This document shows positions 34,597 through 46,572 of a DNA stretch of 64,000 nucleotides, piece after piece. The position numbers and the translations under genes were made by a program. The stretch comes from Clavelina lepadiformis. Its lineage: Eukaryota; Chordata; Ascidiacea; Aplousobranchia; Clavelinidae. The stretch is taken from assembly GCF_947623445.1 (NCBI RefSeq), contig NC_135244.1, positions 13,950,860 to 14,014,859 on the forward strand, given 5' to 3'. The notes under the pieces were generated by a model. It had not been told where the DNA came from. It was given only the letters and a program-made list of their open reading frames with translations, and did not search any database. Position 1 is the stretch's first letter. Each line of letters begins with the position of its first letter.

Positions 34597-37500
34597 TCAT
34601 GAAACCAGTTCGCCTGACAGTGGGTATTCCTTCACAGAGTCTTCTTTAACCTGATATATTTCCCAGTCTTCCGAAGATGGTTCAAATGGTTCAACCCAAC
34701 CAGTAGGAATGGCAGTGCCATCCTTGTGCAAAAATTGATCCCATTGATGCCTATTAAGATGCTTTAGGGTAAGGCTTCTGGATTTGATTTAACTTTTTGT
34801 TCTGTCACACTTTGACAACATTATCGATTTCAAATTAACAGTACTGTTCGTAATTTAAGTTTCAATATTTGTTCAGCCAGCATGTAGAGAAAATACCTGC
34901 ACTCCACAAGGTTCTGAAGACTGGCATTAGCTTGATGATGTAGCTGTTGCACTGGCCATAAAGGATCAAAAGGATCCCTTTTAACTGTATTTTAAATAAT
35001 ATCAATAGTTTTAGTTTTGCAACAGAAATTAACGGAAAAACTGTGATTAAAAAAACTGAACCAGTAGCTTTGTGTAAAAATAATGTATAGCCAACAAAAA
35101 TAAACATTAGATTAGAATACCTACACAGATATGGTTTACACAGTTCAATATAAAGTTAAGCAGTTATCATTGATCATAAGGTCATTGACACTTACCTTCT
35201 TTGCCAAACAGTGATATTTTTCTTTTCTGCTCCCATGATTTTCTTTGCACATCAATCATTTTCTTCTGCCTCTTTTCCATGGAAAGCTTTGTTTGTTTTT
35301 GGTTTGTTTCAATGATTTGAGTCAAGGAAGCAATCTTGTCAGCACACAATCGCTTGTGTGAAAGCAAGACAGCATTCACATTTTTCACAGTTTCATCGAA
35401 TCCATCAACTACTGAATACTCTGAGATGTTTAAGTAGAAAAAATCATGACATTGCATTATTTTAACAGCATGAAACATAGTTTAAAAAGAATTTTAACAT
35501 ATTATAATAATTTCGCCTATCGGTTCCAAAAGCACGTATCAGTGACGTCACTTCATCAGTTGATATTTTTAGGGTAGATCAAGAAAACAAAAAAAAATTA
35601 ACAAATATATATCACATTTTGTTATACATGTTTGCACTTCAGGATAACTAGCATTTGCATCATTTAATTACTTTCCAAGCAGTGTTTGCACAGGGCACCA
35701 TTTTGAAGACCAAGAAAGAAACACAACCAAAGCAGGACCTAAACGTACATAGGCCTATATGAGGCTGAAAAAGATTCAAATCGATGATTCAACAAAAATA
35801 TTAAATATTAACTTTAAATTTTTTGCTATTACTCTGTCGTTTGGTCTTTTGGTCAAGCTTTGACCTTACTGCATACTTGGTTTTCTGGTGTTTGCACATT
35901 TACATCTCAATTTACATCTAGTATGTTATTAAAAACCTTTTTCTTTTGCAGAATTAACCCGAACCGTTCTCAGTTTGGCAATAGCATTGATGAACTCCAT
36001 AGCTTTACCAAAGGTGGTTTGCTCTTTGCGAAGTTCATGTAATGTGTTATCCATCTGTTTTTTCATCTCCTCATTCTAATATGTAATTCATAAAATAGAG
36101 TGGGTAGAGTCGAAATACGTGTTACTCATGTTTGTTACTTATGTTCTTCTTCAGATCAACTGTTTAAATAAATGCATGATATCAAATTGTTGTCTGTCTG
36201 TCAAATGCAGACTGTATCGTCTGCATAATCTCATTATTGTATAAGTCTGGTATGGTTTATTTCACACATGTGTCTGGCACATTGTTATACCTTATCTATA
36301 GTAACCTCAAACGACTATTGTTGTTTGATTGCACCGTGGACTTTTCATTTGCGACAACTTCCGAATGAAGCCCTTCTAATACTGTAACAATTTGATATCA
36401 TGCATTTATTTAAACATTTGCTATGATAAGAATGTTCGAGACTAGTTGGCCAATAAAATTATGAATCTGCCTGCAGTTTGTTTGCTTTTAGCAACTTCAT
36501 GGTAATTCATAAAACAGGAAACGATCAAGATTTAGTTCAGATCAGTGACTTGATTAGCCAAAGACAATAGAAAAGACAAATTCACAAACTTACTTGTAAC
36601 TGTTGTTGAAATTTCACTTTTTCTTGTTTCTGCCATTCAGCAATGTGCATGTTTCTCTCATCCATCCTTATTTTTTCAAGTACTTTATGTTTATAATAAG
36701 TTTGTCTGCATTTCTTTCTCCTTGCACGGGCCTTCTTTCTCTTATTAAGCTTGAGTTGTAAATCTTTTATGACATCAGGAGTACTGAGTTGAGACAAAAT
36801 CTTCTGCAACTCTTCCTGCATTGGCGAAAAGAATGAGAATTTAACAAAATTTGAGTTTAAATAACTGTATATTTCACAAATATCAAAAACATTATAACTT
36901 TAAAGAAAGTGCTTACTAACTGTTGCAAAGGTAATCACTAGGGCGATTATTTTTTGACCTAAAAATTGAAAATTTTGACATTAAAAAACTTTTTTTTGAC
37001 AAATTTTGAAGTATGAATATTTCAAGTAGTTAAATTACCCATTATTGTACAAAAAGTTGAAATTTATTGTAGTAAAGAAGGGCAAAAATCTGAACACAGA
37101 CCTAGCCTATTCTGAAAAGGGAAATGAGCTAATTACAAATCACTGCCAAAAAAAACTGCAACTAAAACACAACAAAAAATGTTCAATACATTTGTCTAAA
37201 CCAGTGATTCCCAACCGCGGCTCTTAGAGCCGCATGCGGTACCAAGCTAGCCTTCTTGCGGCTCTCATTGACCCCTGAAAATCCCTCAAAAGTTATAAAA
37301 AATCTATTTATAATAATCAGGGCGATTATTTTTTGACTTGTCAGTTGGAATTGGAGTCAAGTTGGACATTAAATCGATTTGTGTTATTTTTCTTGTTAGT
37401 GTTGCTATTCGTTGGCACATGCTGTCATGCTTTAAAATTTTCGTTCTAATTACTTGAGTGTTTTCATGCGGCTCCATACGTACTCTGAAGTTTGAAATTC

Positions 37501-39625
37501 GGCCCCGACACCAAAAAAGGTTGGGAACAACTGGTCTAAACAAAAGATACGTGAAGTATCTAAAGCAAAACCGAAGCAAGAGCTGATTCACAAAAAGTAG
37601 ACAATGGGCCATTTACAATAGTATAAAGTAGGCTGCAAGGTGTACAGTGTAAAATGACAAGTTCACATACAGTGCAACCTCTATGACACCACGAAAATGC
37701 AGTTTGTAAGCAATTTTGACTTTTTAAAAAATTTTGACAATTTTTGACCTAACGCTGTAAATTTGAAAAATTTTTGACTTTTTTTGACAAGTCAAAAAAT
37801 AATCGCCCTAGTAATCACTAATCAGTACAAGCAGTTTGATAAACTTACAAGTACAAACTAACTCGTCAAAAAAATGCACATTCTAATACCAGATACTAGA
37901 AAACAACTTAACACTGAACAGGTCAACAACGTAACGCACAAATGAAGGAAGAAGACCAACTCATGGAAGTGTGACATTAAGTAACTACCTCAGCAGTGAA
38001 GAGTTAAGGTGCCTGCACACTGGATCTGATTCCATAAAAACCGTTATTAGTAATGACTTGCAGAAGCTTGCGTTGCGATCACATGCAATTTTGTCTGTAC
38101 ACTGTATGTGATTGCCACACATCAACGCATTCGCAAGCAACTACACTGATAAAAATATGTTTGTTTTTTTTCCGCATCACCACATGCCATTCAAGATTAT
38201 ATACTTGACATACTGGTACTGTACATTGGTTGCATCCAGTATACAGGCACCTTAACGAAGATTTATACATGGACAGATAAAGAAGACACTATAAGTACTA
38301 CATGGTAGAATTAAGAGAAACAGCAGCAATAACAGAAAACCTAACTAAAGTTAACAGCATGGAACTAAAAACTAACATTAACAATAATGAAAAAAGGTTT
38401 GATGTATTAATGGATAAAAGTGTAATAGATGAATCAAATCAAAGACAATATTATAGGCAAATATCAACTATTATTATTGTTATTCGAATCTTGGGATTCA
38501 AGCTGAATCCTTTAATTTATAGAAGGTAACAATTTAATACAAGAGCGTTCAAGTTTTGATAGTGATAAAGATAGTGTCATGGTAGTGATAATTATCAATA
38601 AATTCGTATAAACGAAAAACAGATTGATTTGTTTCTTTACCGAACAAGATGACAAGTTTAAAAACCATTTCCTTGCTCATCAGACACCTTGGTTACGTGA
38701 AATGATCAATGATACCAGATTTGGAAATGCACGAATAACAAAACCTATTATTTGAGTTCTCACCAATCTCAGTGTCTAGTAGTAACTGACTAAGCAACTC
38801 TATCTTGTGCAAACCAACCTTATCAGTGCCACACTCATTCCAGTTGAATAAAATGATAATTGGACAAAATAACACAACAAAAATTACCCGTATTTTTTTT
38901 GATTCATCACTTTGGAAAAAAGTTTCTGAGGCACCTTCCAAGGTAGACAAAAGTGATCTTGCTCTTTGATGCAAGTCTTTGGCTTCACAAATCTATAGGT
39001 GGTAAATAAATGGATACAGATATCAGTTCTGATATAACACTTATGTACTAAAAAGATTTAAAATTACCTTTAGTGTCAAGTTACTTGATTCTTTTTTATT
39101 GGTTGACATTGAAGCGGGTAAAGCTTGGATGTGGTTCATGAATTTTCCACGTTCTTTTAAAAAACGTTCCACAACCATCTTATCATTTGCATTATTATGA
39201 TTTAGATTTTCACATGCTGTCTTCAACCCAACTCCAGGTTGGTGAGGTTGTCTTTCGTTCTTGTAAAAGGCAGCATGTGGAGGATGAAATGGCTGATGTG
39301 ATGACATTCCATAAGTTGATGCCCAGGGTGGTAAAGGTGGACATGGTGGTCTAACATGCTGCCACAGTGGTCTTGGCACGCGAGGCGCTGCTGAGAAGGG
39401 ATTTCGAGGAGCATGAAAAGGGCTAAGACAGTTGGAACCTTGATGAAACACATCTGAACAATACTGCCCTTGAAAATTTGAGTGAAAATTGGTTCCAGGA
39501 ACATTGGCAGGGTTACTAACAATTGGAGGTTGGTGCCATGCAAAAAAATTTTCATTTTGTTGATTTGAATTCCAACCCATAACTTCAGGCCTAGGGTTGG
39601 ATGTGTTTCCAAACTGTTTTGCCAT
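34597..39625 (-). CDS. PDCD7: PDCD7, U11/U12 snRNP 59K protein
   Basis: Minor-spliceosome component that bridges U11-48K to the U11/U12 particle (known for the family). Exons: 39625-39068, 38992-38888, 38818-38764 (left edge may be 38803), 36811-36594, 36075-35937, 35420-35196, 34984-34897 and 34750-34597; about 513 aa. Exon 1 encodes a Pro/His/Asn-rich N-terminus (PPCPPLPPW), as in human PDCD7. The middle is a Lys/Arg/Glu-rich coiled coil (KLNKRKKARARRKKCRQ; ELRKEQTTFGKAMEFINAIAKL). The C-terminus has SLFGKEVKRDPFDPLWPVQQ and RHQWDQFL...GTAIPTGWVEP, collinear with human LFGDPDEFPLAHLLEP and RHDWDQYL...VPQGWVLP. Weak points: exon 3 is short, and frame requires the second AG (36812) for exon 4. 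The donor after exon 5 is GTTTTT. The 1.9-kb intron 3 has filled with three transposons. Confidence 0.88.
36939..37810. mobile_element. hAT-type element in PDCD7 intron 3
   Basis: Ends TAGGGCGATTATTTTTTGAC and its inverse complement, 20 bp perfect, flanked by the 8-bp duplication GTAATCAC (36931-36938 and 37811-37818). Subterminal DNA is rich in TTTTTGAC words. No transposase frame is seen. It carries a second element at 37202-37533. Without that insert it is about 530 bp. Confidence 0.88.
37202..37533. mobile_element. Small hAT-type element nested in another hAT
   Basis: Begins CAGTGATTCCCAACC and ends with the inverse of CAGTTGTTCCCAACC (13 of 15 matching). It is flanked by the 8-bp duplication GTCTAAAC (37194-37201 and 37534-37541). 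Its ends resemble the widespread CAGTGGTTCCCAAC class of hAT repeats. At 37318-37337 it contains a copy of the outer element's terminal sequence. Confidence 0.87.
38008..38251. mobile_element. TTAA-flanked miniature inverted-repeat element
   Basis: Inverted ends GGTGCCTGCACACTGGAT and GGTGCCTGTATACTGGAT (16 of 18) lie between TTAA at 38004-38007 and TTAA at 38252-38255. TTAA duplication is the mark of piggyBac transposons, so this is probably a non-autonomous piggyBac-like element. It has no coding potential. Confidence 0.7.
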
Positions 39626-42600
39626 GACAACAATAACTGTTAATTTCAACAGTAAAATGTTAATTCATCTTGAAGAAATATATAAGCCCTTGTATTACTA
39701 TAGAAGTTCTTAGATTTATTACCCAATAAAGTTTCATTATTAATTTTAGTCAGTCCTGACTGACTTAAGCATTTCTGCAAAACAGGGTTCCAGATGGCCT
39801 ACTGCACTATAATTGAGATGATAAAATATACTGTTAATTTACATGCATATGTAACGTACATGAAAATATAATAATTCTTACTTACATAATATGTAAGTTA
39901 TATTTAGTTAGTGAAAAATTTTATTTTATTAAATTCGCCTACTTCATGTTGATTAGTTTCTATCTAGGGCTAGGCTATCATTGCATTTTTACCAAAGATA
40001 CTTTTTTAAAGCTGATGGAGAGTCTGCATTTAATTAGAATGGTTGTGAGTTTGTAATAAGGTACATCACGCATAATAATAAAATGAATGCACACAAAACC
40101 TACCAGACAACAAGAAGTTATAACCACACAAGGCCAAATGTCACTATTAGCCTATAGGCCTATATGCATAACTTATATAGTTTTAAAGCATGATTTGGAA
40201 CACTTAAAGAAATTCCAAGTAGTTATTTCATAGATATCAAATGAAATCCAATGCAGTTGCTGCAGGCTGACTGGGTACACCCAGGCCAGTGTAGAGGAAT
40301 TTAGATGGGTCAGTTGGCCCGACCTTACAACTTTTAACTGGACCTATTATTTGCCAATCACATTCAACTTGTAAATTTTGTTTATTTTCTGTTTTTGGGT
40401 TAATGGCCGTGCAGCGCTGTTAGTTATTATCAGCAATCAGCAAAGTAATACAATCAGTATTTTAAAGCACTCTTCAAATTCTGTTACTCCTTCCCTGCGC
40501 AATAGCGCAAGCCATAAAGAACTATTCAGTAGTGATTTTAATAATAATAACGTAAAGTAGTAAACTAATTAACATGTTTGTGCAAATCAGCTGCCAGCAA
40601 AGATTTTCTTCAGATTAGGGCCCAATGCAGTTGCATCTCTTGCACTGGCCTAAGGCTGGCTGTGATTGGTAGTAATCGCCTTTAAGATGGAGAGACTTTC
40701 AAAAGCTGGAGCAAAGTAAAGTGAGCACACCAAGTCACAGAAGTTTTTAAACAAAAAAGTTTTAAACAAATCAAAACAAACAAGTGTAGTTGTATTTTCC
40801 TACTTCTGTAAACGGCGGTGTGTAAAAGTGTCTACTTCGCCGATCGCCGTTTATCGAAGTAAGAAAACACCAAAATATTATGCGGAATCGGAGAACCGTT
40901 TACCGAAGTAGCTTTTTTCAAATTACGGTAACCGGCAGTCGGTGAAATACACGCTGCTTTTTGACTTTTGTTTGATATGGAATTAAAATTATTGCTATGC
41001 ACGGCCCTGGGTACACCGTAAGTATAAGTTAGGTGCAATGGCGGGATTGGGCATGTTCTGTTGTTACTTTTATCAACATATCTGTCAGGCACATCATAAG
41101 CAAGCTTCCAACAAAGGACTAGACAATAGACACCTTGGCCTAACAGGCAGGTAAACACTGAAATGCTGTAACACTATGTATGTATGTACTATGTACTAAC
41201 GTCTGTAGGCTATACTTGGCTACTTGCCACGTCTGCATCTTGCACGTTACGTAGCTGCAACTGTGTATCAGGCATTCACAAACAGGTCAAGTCAAATGCA
41301 GCAATGCCGCAATATCTCCATGAACATCTTAAACTGTTGTAGTTTCGGTCACAGTTATTGCTTACATCAAGGTGGTCCAAACACTGGCGCTCGGCCCGTG
41401 GACAGGTTTTGTACTGCCCAGGGACACTTTCGTTACACCCTATTTTCCAGTGCAAAATCAGCGGTTGTTAAAATACAACTACGTTTCATTTAAATGCATT
41501 ACATTAGCCCGCAGCCCGAGATAAGTCGCACATCAATGAAGTGCAAGACAATATGTAATTATTATGGAGTAACGATCCTTTTTTACGGCTAACGTCACAG
41601 TATTGTGTGACGACATACACGTATGCTATGGCGATAACGGGGACTCTATTAATGTTTTTGGATGACATAAAGCCAAAGGCTTTAATTGTTCTTTTAGAAC
41701 TCCTTTTGTCTATTTTTTTTACTCCATTGCTTATGCTATCTCTTATTGTCTCTTTAAATCAGCACAACCTTCCTAAAGTCCAAATCCTTATATTCCAAAA
41801 TGTAGTCGTAATTACATCAGAAGAAATTATCATGTACCATTTCCAAAAACATACTTTTCATAGAGACCTTTCTTAAGCCCAGATTTTTACCCGAGACATT
41901 TTTAAAAGAGAATTTAGCCAAGACTACTTTCTTTTTTCATAGGTTTTTGTCATAGCCAATCAAAATAGGCTACACAGTTCTACATATCGATGTGTCACCG
42001 AATATTTCCATTGTAACAAATAACATTCTTACAACACTTTTACGTGACAATGATATTGTCAACAAAAACACGTCTAAATTCGTTACACTCTAATTGTATT
42101 ACAAGCACTTGAAAAGTAGGTTATTCTACCACACGGATACGTGCCTTAGTTAAACTTGACAGCAATGTATAGCTACGTAATACAACACGCGGATATTTTA
42201 AATGACACATTTTTCCTAGCCAGAGAACACATAATCGCTTACTAAAAACGCCAATTATCTAAATCTAAATTATTACATATCCCTATCAAAATTACCATAA
42301 CGCGATGATTTTTGTTCTTCATAAGAGTAAGACGACCAAGCAGGTTATCCGCGAAAATGTTTAAAAACAAAGAGAAATTGATTAATCGATAGCGTTTCAA
42401 GATTCATAGTTTCGAGTATCTCCATTTCTACATTTCAAATATTTGATAAGATTCATTTATATTTACATTGTGATGGTTACGTCACGAGTCATGAGTTGTT
42501 TTGTAAATGCTGAAATTTTATTTAGAGATCTTGCAATTCAGTTGTTGACCGGACTTGAATTCTCCTTAATGACGTTCAGATACATTACCTCGCTTGAACT

Positions 42601-42857
42601 GATGTGCCATATATATACCGATGTACTGTTTGCAATCCTTCTTTTTTACGTGATCGATTTCAATGTGTTGCGTATACTAAACACGGCCGAAATATATTAG
42701 CACTTGCTGTTGAACACACGAAATAAAACACTAATAACTTTATAATATCATCCAATCTACACAAGAATTCCGTAATAAGGGCTAAATATACCAGTAAAAC
42801 CAAGAAAAAAACGAGAAAAACGTAAAAAATTCATCAAACCTAATGTTGGTGAATACT
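39626..42857. other. Intergenic DNA with repeat fragments
   Basis: About 3.2 kb upstream of PDCD7 without a recognisable gene. A segment near 40617-40690 resembles the repeat at 28267-28340. Near 41368 a fragment reading GGTGGTCCAAAC followed by GCTCGGCCCGTGG resembles the GC-rich hAT end at 28545. Open frames at 41607-41876 and 42443-42700 are hydrophobic and unsupported. Confidence 0.45.
40617..40690. repeat. Dispersed GC-rich repeat, second copy at 28267-28340
   Basis: Both copies share GGGCCCAAT followed by CAGTTGCATC and, after about 15 bases, a CTAAGGCTGGC/CAAAGGCCGGC block. Ends like GGGCCGGCC occur in many small TIR elements, but I could not find matching opposite ends or target duplications. 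The class is therefore unknown. Confidence 0.4.
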
Positions 42858-43090
42858 CAATAGGGTAGGGTTACCATATTTTCGTGGCCTAAAATCTGGA
42901 CACTCTTTAGTGCCAACTAGCGGTTTTTTAAATGAGGTATGAACACATTGTCTGTCAATATGACGTCACACTAGCAATGCTTTGCCTATCCATTGTATAC
43001 CGGAGTGGATTTTTGAACATAGTGTCGTGAATTCACTAGGCTATTGGGCCATCTCTGATTTGACCTCTGGTGATCTCTAGGCTAGGGTTA

Positions 43091-44055
43091 GGGGAGACCG
43101 GGGTTAGTTGGTTAAAATTTTAGGAAAATTTAAACCACCAAAATTCAGAATGATCTTCGAAACATTTATCTAGTCTGGCATAATGACTACGCTGGTCTAC
43201 AACTTATTACAAAAGACTGACCAGAAATTGTTACAGGTTTACGCACAAACTTTATTTTTTCAGACATCAGTCACATTTTTCAACTAACCCCGAAGCCGGG
43301 GTTTGTTGGAAAACCACACGGGGTTAGTTGGAAAATATATCAATTTGTTATATACAGTATTCAAAAGTGTCTGTTCTTTGAATGTCAATCAATCTATTGT
43401 GGATTGTAGCCCGACAAGTCAACAGGGAAGACAAATTTCTGCTGACAGCGTTTCGTTGATCCGCGTAGATCCACGTTGAGTTTTGCGTTTATACTCGCGC
43501 ATACTTTCAATTAAAAAGTGTAGATAGGCCTATTTATCGATCTGTATCAAATAACAAGTTCCAACTTAACTGTACGAGGTTGTATAAGTAAAAAATATGA
43601 ATTCCATCAAGCATTAATAAAATAAATTTTTACTCATATGATTTTACATATTCCAACTAACCCCATTCAAAATTTTCCAACTAACCCCGTATGCACATGG
43701 GAGAGAAAACTTACTTTTTATGTAGCCACTAAACCAGGTAATTTAATTGCCTCTGCCTTTTCTGGTACCATGGCACCTACGGTCAATATAGACTAATGAA
43801 CTTTCAATAGTCTCTCTAGAGCACTATGTTACACTATATTTACCAACAAGCTCGAATTTTAGTTCAAAGTGTAAAAAACAGAAAAACGTGTGCCACTTTT
43901 ATGCTTCTGCTCTGAGACCAATAAAATTAACATGGCGAATAGATAACATCGTTATCAATCACTAAGGGGCAGTAAAGATTTACAAAGATGTTCGGGGAGT
44001 ACTAAAACTGCGATTTTTCAACTAACCCCGCTGTCCAACTAACCCCGGTCTCCCC
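43091..44055. mobile_element. TA-flanked element with ends GGGGAGACCGGGGTTAGTTGG-type
   Basis: Near-perfect inverted ends of about 20 bp (left GGGGAGACCGGGGTTAGTTG), each bordered by TA. The word CCAACTAACCCC, or its complement, recurs at least six times inside (around 43098, 43282, 43319, 43652, 43677, 44019 and 44035). Length is 965 bp and no transposase frame is present. The TA flank fits Tc1/mariner or another TA-targeting superfamily; the class is not settled. Confidence 0.75.
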
Positions 44056-44521
44056 TACTATATTTGATAATGCGCAATCCATAACAAATTTACCTCAGTT
44101 GCATTGACCATATTTAGAATATTACCAAAGTACATTGCCGCCATTGCTTTTTTGTGAAAGAAGGATAAACACGAAACTATACACAGAAAGCAAAGAAATG
44201 TTGTATTGCAATACAAGAATGCAAATTCTCTTCTAAACAGTAACATTTATGAAAACGAAAATTAGCATAGAATTTTTTACAAAATACGCTCCAAGCATTA
44301 AACAAACGACAATTTCCTTGGTATTCTCATTTGGTCTGCAACTTCTTGCGTCTGACTTCTTGTTGCACTATTTTTCTACTGCTTTATAATTTTCTTCAGC
44401 GAATATACGCTCTTATCGTTTCAGACATGTTCTAAATTTTGCAATATCGACCAAGATATAAGGCCTTCAGCTACTAGCCTAGCTCCACTCATCCATGTAT
44501 CATTGTATCCCAAATGGTGGT

Positions 44522-44868
44522 CGGACGATTCAACCCACGGACGATTCAACCCCGGACGATTCAACCCACGGACGATTCAACCCAGGACCATTCAACCCAG
44601 GACGATTCAACCCACGGACGGTTCAACCCGCGGACGATTCAACCCGCGGACCATTCAACCCGCGGACGATTCAACCCACGGACGATTCAACCCGCGGACC
44701 ATTCAACCCGCGGACGATTCAACCCGCGGACGATTCAACCCACGGACGATTCAACCCCGGACGATTCAACCCCGGACGATTCAACCCGCGGACGATTCAA
44801 CCCACGGACGATTCAACCCACGGACGATTCAACCCAGGACGATTCAACCCACGGGCGATTTAACCCAT
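44522..44868 (+). repeat. Left minisatellite array of the MULE
   Basis: About 22 head-to-tail units of GGACGATTCAACCC plus a 1-2 base joint (C, AC, GC or A). Variants GGACCATTC and GGACGGTTC alternate with the main form. No plus-strand stop arises in the unit, so long open frames appear in all three frames; they are artefacts. Confidence 0.95.
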
Positions 44869-44905
44869 TTACAAAAACGTCTACGCAGTTCGTTATCAGG
44901 CACGG

Positions 44906-45703
44906 ATGCCGCTTTTACCACTATACCAATACACATCTATAGTCCAATACCATATAGTTTACTTTCTCTTGCCCAACAAGTCTCAAGAAACGTATACAAA
45001 GATGTTGCAAGCCCTTAGGATTATACGTCCAATGGCACAGCCCGATAAAATTCTTTTGGATTTTGAAATCGCTGCTATAAATGCATTTAGGTCTGAATAT
45101 CCTTCAGCAACCGTTTCCGGTTGCTATTTTCATTTGGCTCAGTCCGTTTTAAGAAAAGTAAACGAACTCGGTCTGAAAGCCAGGTATGAAACCGACAGCA
45201 TCTTCCAAATGTTAGTGAAGTCGCTGTCTGCATTGTCTTTTGTTGCAGTCGCTGACCTGGAGAGTATTTTTGAACAACTTGCCAACACATTTCCAGACGA
45301 GGTTGCCTGCAACGATCTTTTAGTTTACTTTGAAAGCAATTATATCCGTGGTTCAAGAACAGGACGCCATCAACGACAGGCTAGATTTCCCCCTTCGTTG
45401 TGGAATCATTACGACGACGCGATACTTTGCGAGCATAAAACAACAAATTGCACAGAAGGGTTTCACAATGCCCTCAAATCACTATTTCTGTGTTCTCATC
45501 CGAACATTTGGTCATTTCTGGACGGTATAAAACGCGATATCGCGATACAACGGCTCGGTGCTCAAAACGCAGCAGTTGTTAATTTGGACCAACCACGAAG
45601 GAAATACACGCACCTGGCTCACAGACTTTCGGCAAAGGTTTGCACTTATGCAAATGAGCCAGATAAATTGATGTATCTGCGTGCAATCGCTCATATGTGC
45701 TAA
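44906..45703 (+). CDS. Mutator-like (MULE) transposase, N-terminally incomplete
   Basis: From about 44961 the frame reads as the catalytic half of a metazoan MULE transposase: VYFLLPNKSQETYTKML, then the second catalytic Asp in ILLDFEIAAINAF, the C-x2-H pair in GCYFHLAQSVLRKV, and the conserved Glu in TTNCTEGFHNALK. The part upstream of VYFLLPNK (a DNA-binding domain such as FLYWCH or WRKY and the first catalytic Asp) is absent; array and unrelated sequence lie there instead. This copy is therefore unlikely to make a working enzyme unless exons further upstream are used, and none was seen. The stop is at 45701. Homology is confident; activity is not expected. Confidence 0.85.
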   Translation: MPLLPLYQYTSIVQYHIVYFLLPNKSQETYTKMLQALRIIRPMAQPDKILLDFEIAAINAFRSEYPSATVSGCYFHLAQSVLRKVNELGLKARYETDSIFQMLVKSLSALSFVAVADLESIFEQLANTFPDEVACNDLLVYFESNYIRGSRTGRHQRQARFPPSLWNHYDDAILCEHKTTNCTEGFHNALKSLFLCSHPNIWSFLDGIKRDIAIQRLGAQNAAVVNLDQPRRKYTHLAHRLSAKVCTYANEPDKLMYLRAIAHMC

Positions 45704-46257
45704 TTAATTACCGTTTGTAGTACCCTTTTCAGCTTTGTGTTTTATACGTGCTGTGTTTGTGTTCAGGTTCATGTTCTTAAGCTTGCCTGTAAATAAAACA
45801 ACTTTCTTTCTAATTAATCGATGTATAAACAGGTGTCTATAAAAATATCTGTAATTTGTGTACATGCAAAAAAATAAATACACACATTTACGTACGTGGG
45901 TCGAAAGCATTTTGTCTTTTCAAAAACTTCAAAAATGTTAACTTAATGCTAAAAGGAGAACATTTTATATAATAACCGATCTACACGGGTAAATACAAAA
46001 AATAATAGCTGGCGTAGACAGAAATGTACGCAAAGTACTGTATAGGGCAAAATAACAATATTCAAGGTTTTACTGGAAAGCAGAAAACAATAAGTGTTTT
46101 GATGTACAACCAATGCTAACAAGAAGTGGTAAAAGAAAAAAAAGGAAACACAAAAAGCTTTATATTAGCTTAGGCCTATATATTAGCTTTATTTAGCTTA
46201 CATAATATTGGCTACAAAGTAACTTGGTGATAACCTAAGCCAATAGTACGTGAAAGG

Positions 46258-46572
46258 TCCGTGGGTTGAATCGTCCTAGGTTGAATCGTCCTGGGTTGAA
46301 TCGTCCGTGGGTTGAATCGTCCGCGGGTTGAATAGTCCGGGGTTGAATCGTCCTGGGTTGAATCGTCCATGGGTTGAATCGTCCGCGGGTTGAATCGTCC
46401 GCGGGTTGAATCGTCCGCGGGTTGAATCGTCCGCGGGTTGAATGGTCCGCGGGTTGAATCGTCCGCGGGTTGAACCGTCCGTGGGTTGAATCGTCCTGGG
46501 TTGAATCGTCCTGGGTTGAATCGTCCGCGGGTTGAATCGTCCGGGGTTGAATCGTCCGTGGGTTGAATCGAC
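46258..46572 (-). repeat. Right minisatellite array of the MULE (inverted)
   Basis: About 20 units of the same 15-16-bp sequence in opposite orientation to the left array (reads GGGTTGAATCGTCC on the plus strand). It has the same mix of GGACCATTC and GGACGGTTC variants. The two arrays together could form a long imperfect hairpin. Confidence 0.95.

Noticed and set aside
34597-34750. Stop of PDCD7 as part of a longer C-terminus
   Set aside because: The TGA at 34597-34599 follows the conserved end closely; downstream codons are AT-rich with further stops.
44522-44868. Possible CRISPR-like array
   Set aside because: Units are contiguous with no unique spacers, and the genome is animal.
44495-45018. 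Three overlapping long open frames rich in RFNPRTIQP
   Set aside because: They are translations of the minisatellite array, whose unit has no stop on that strand.
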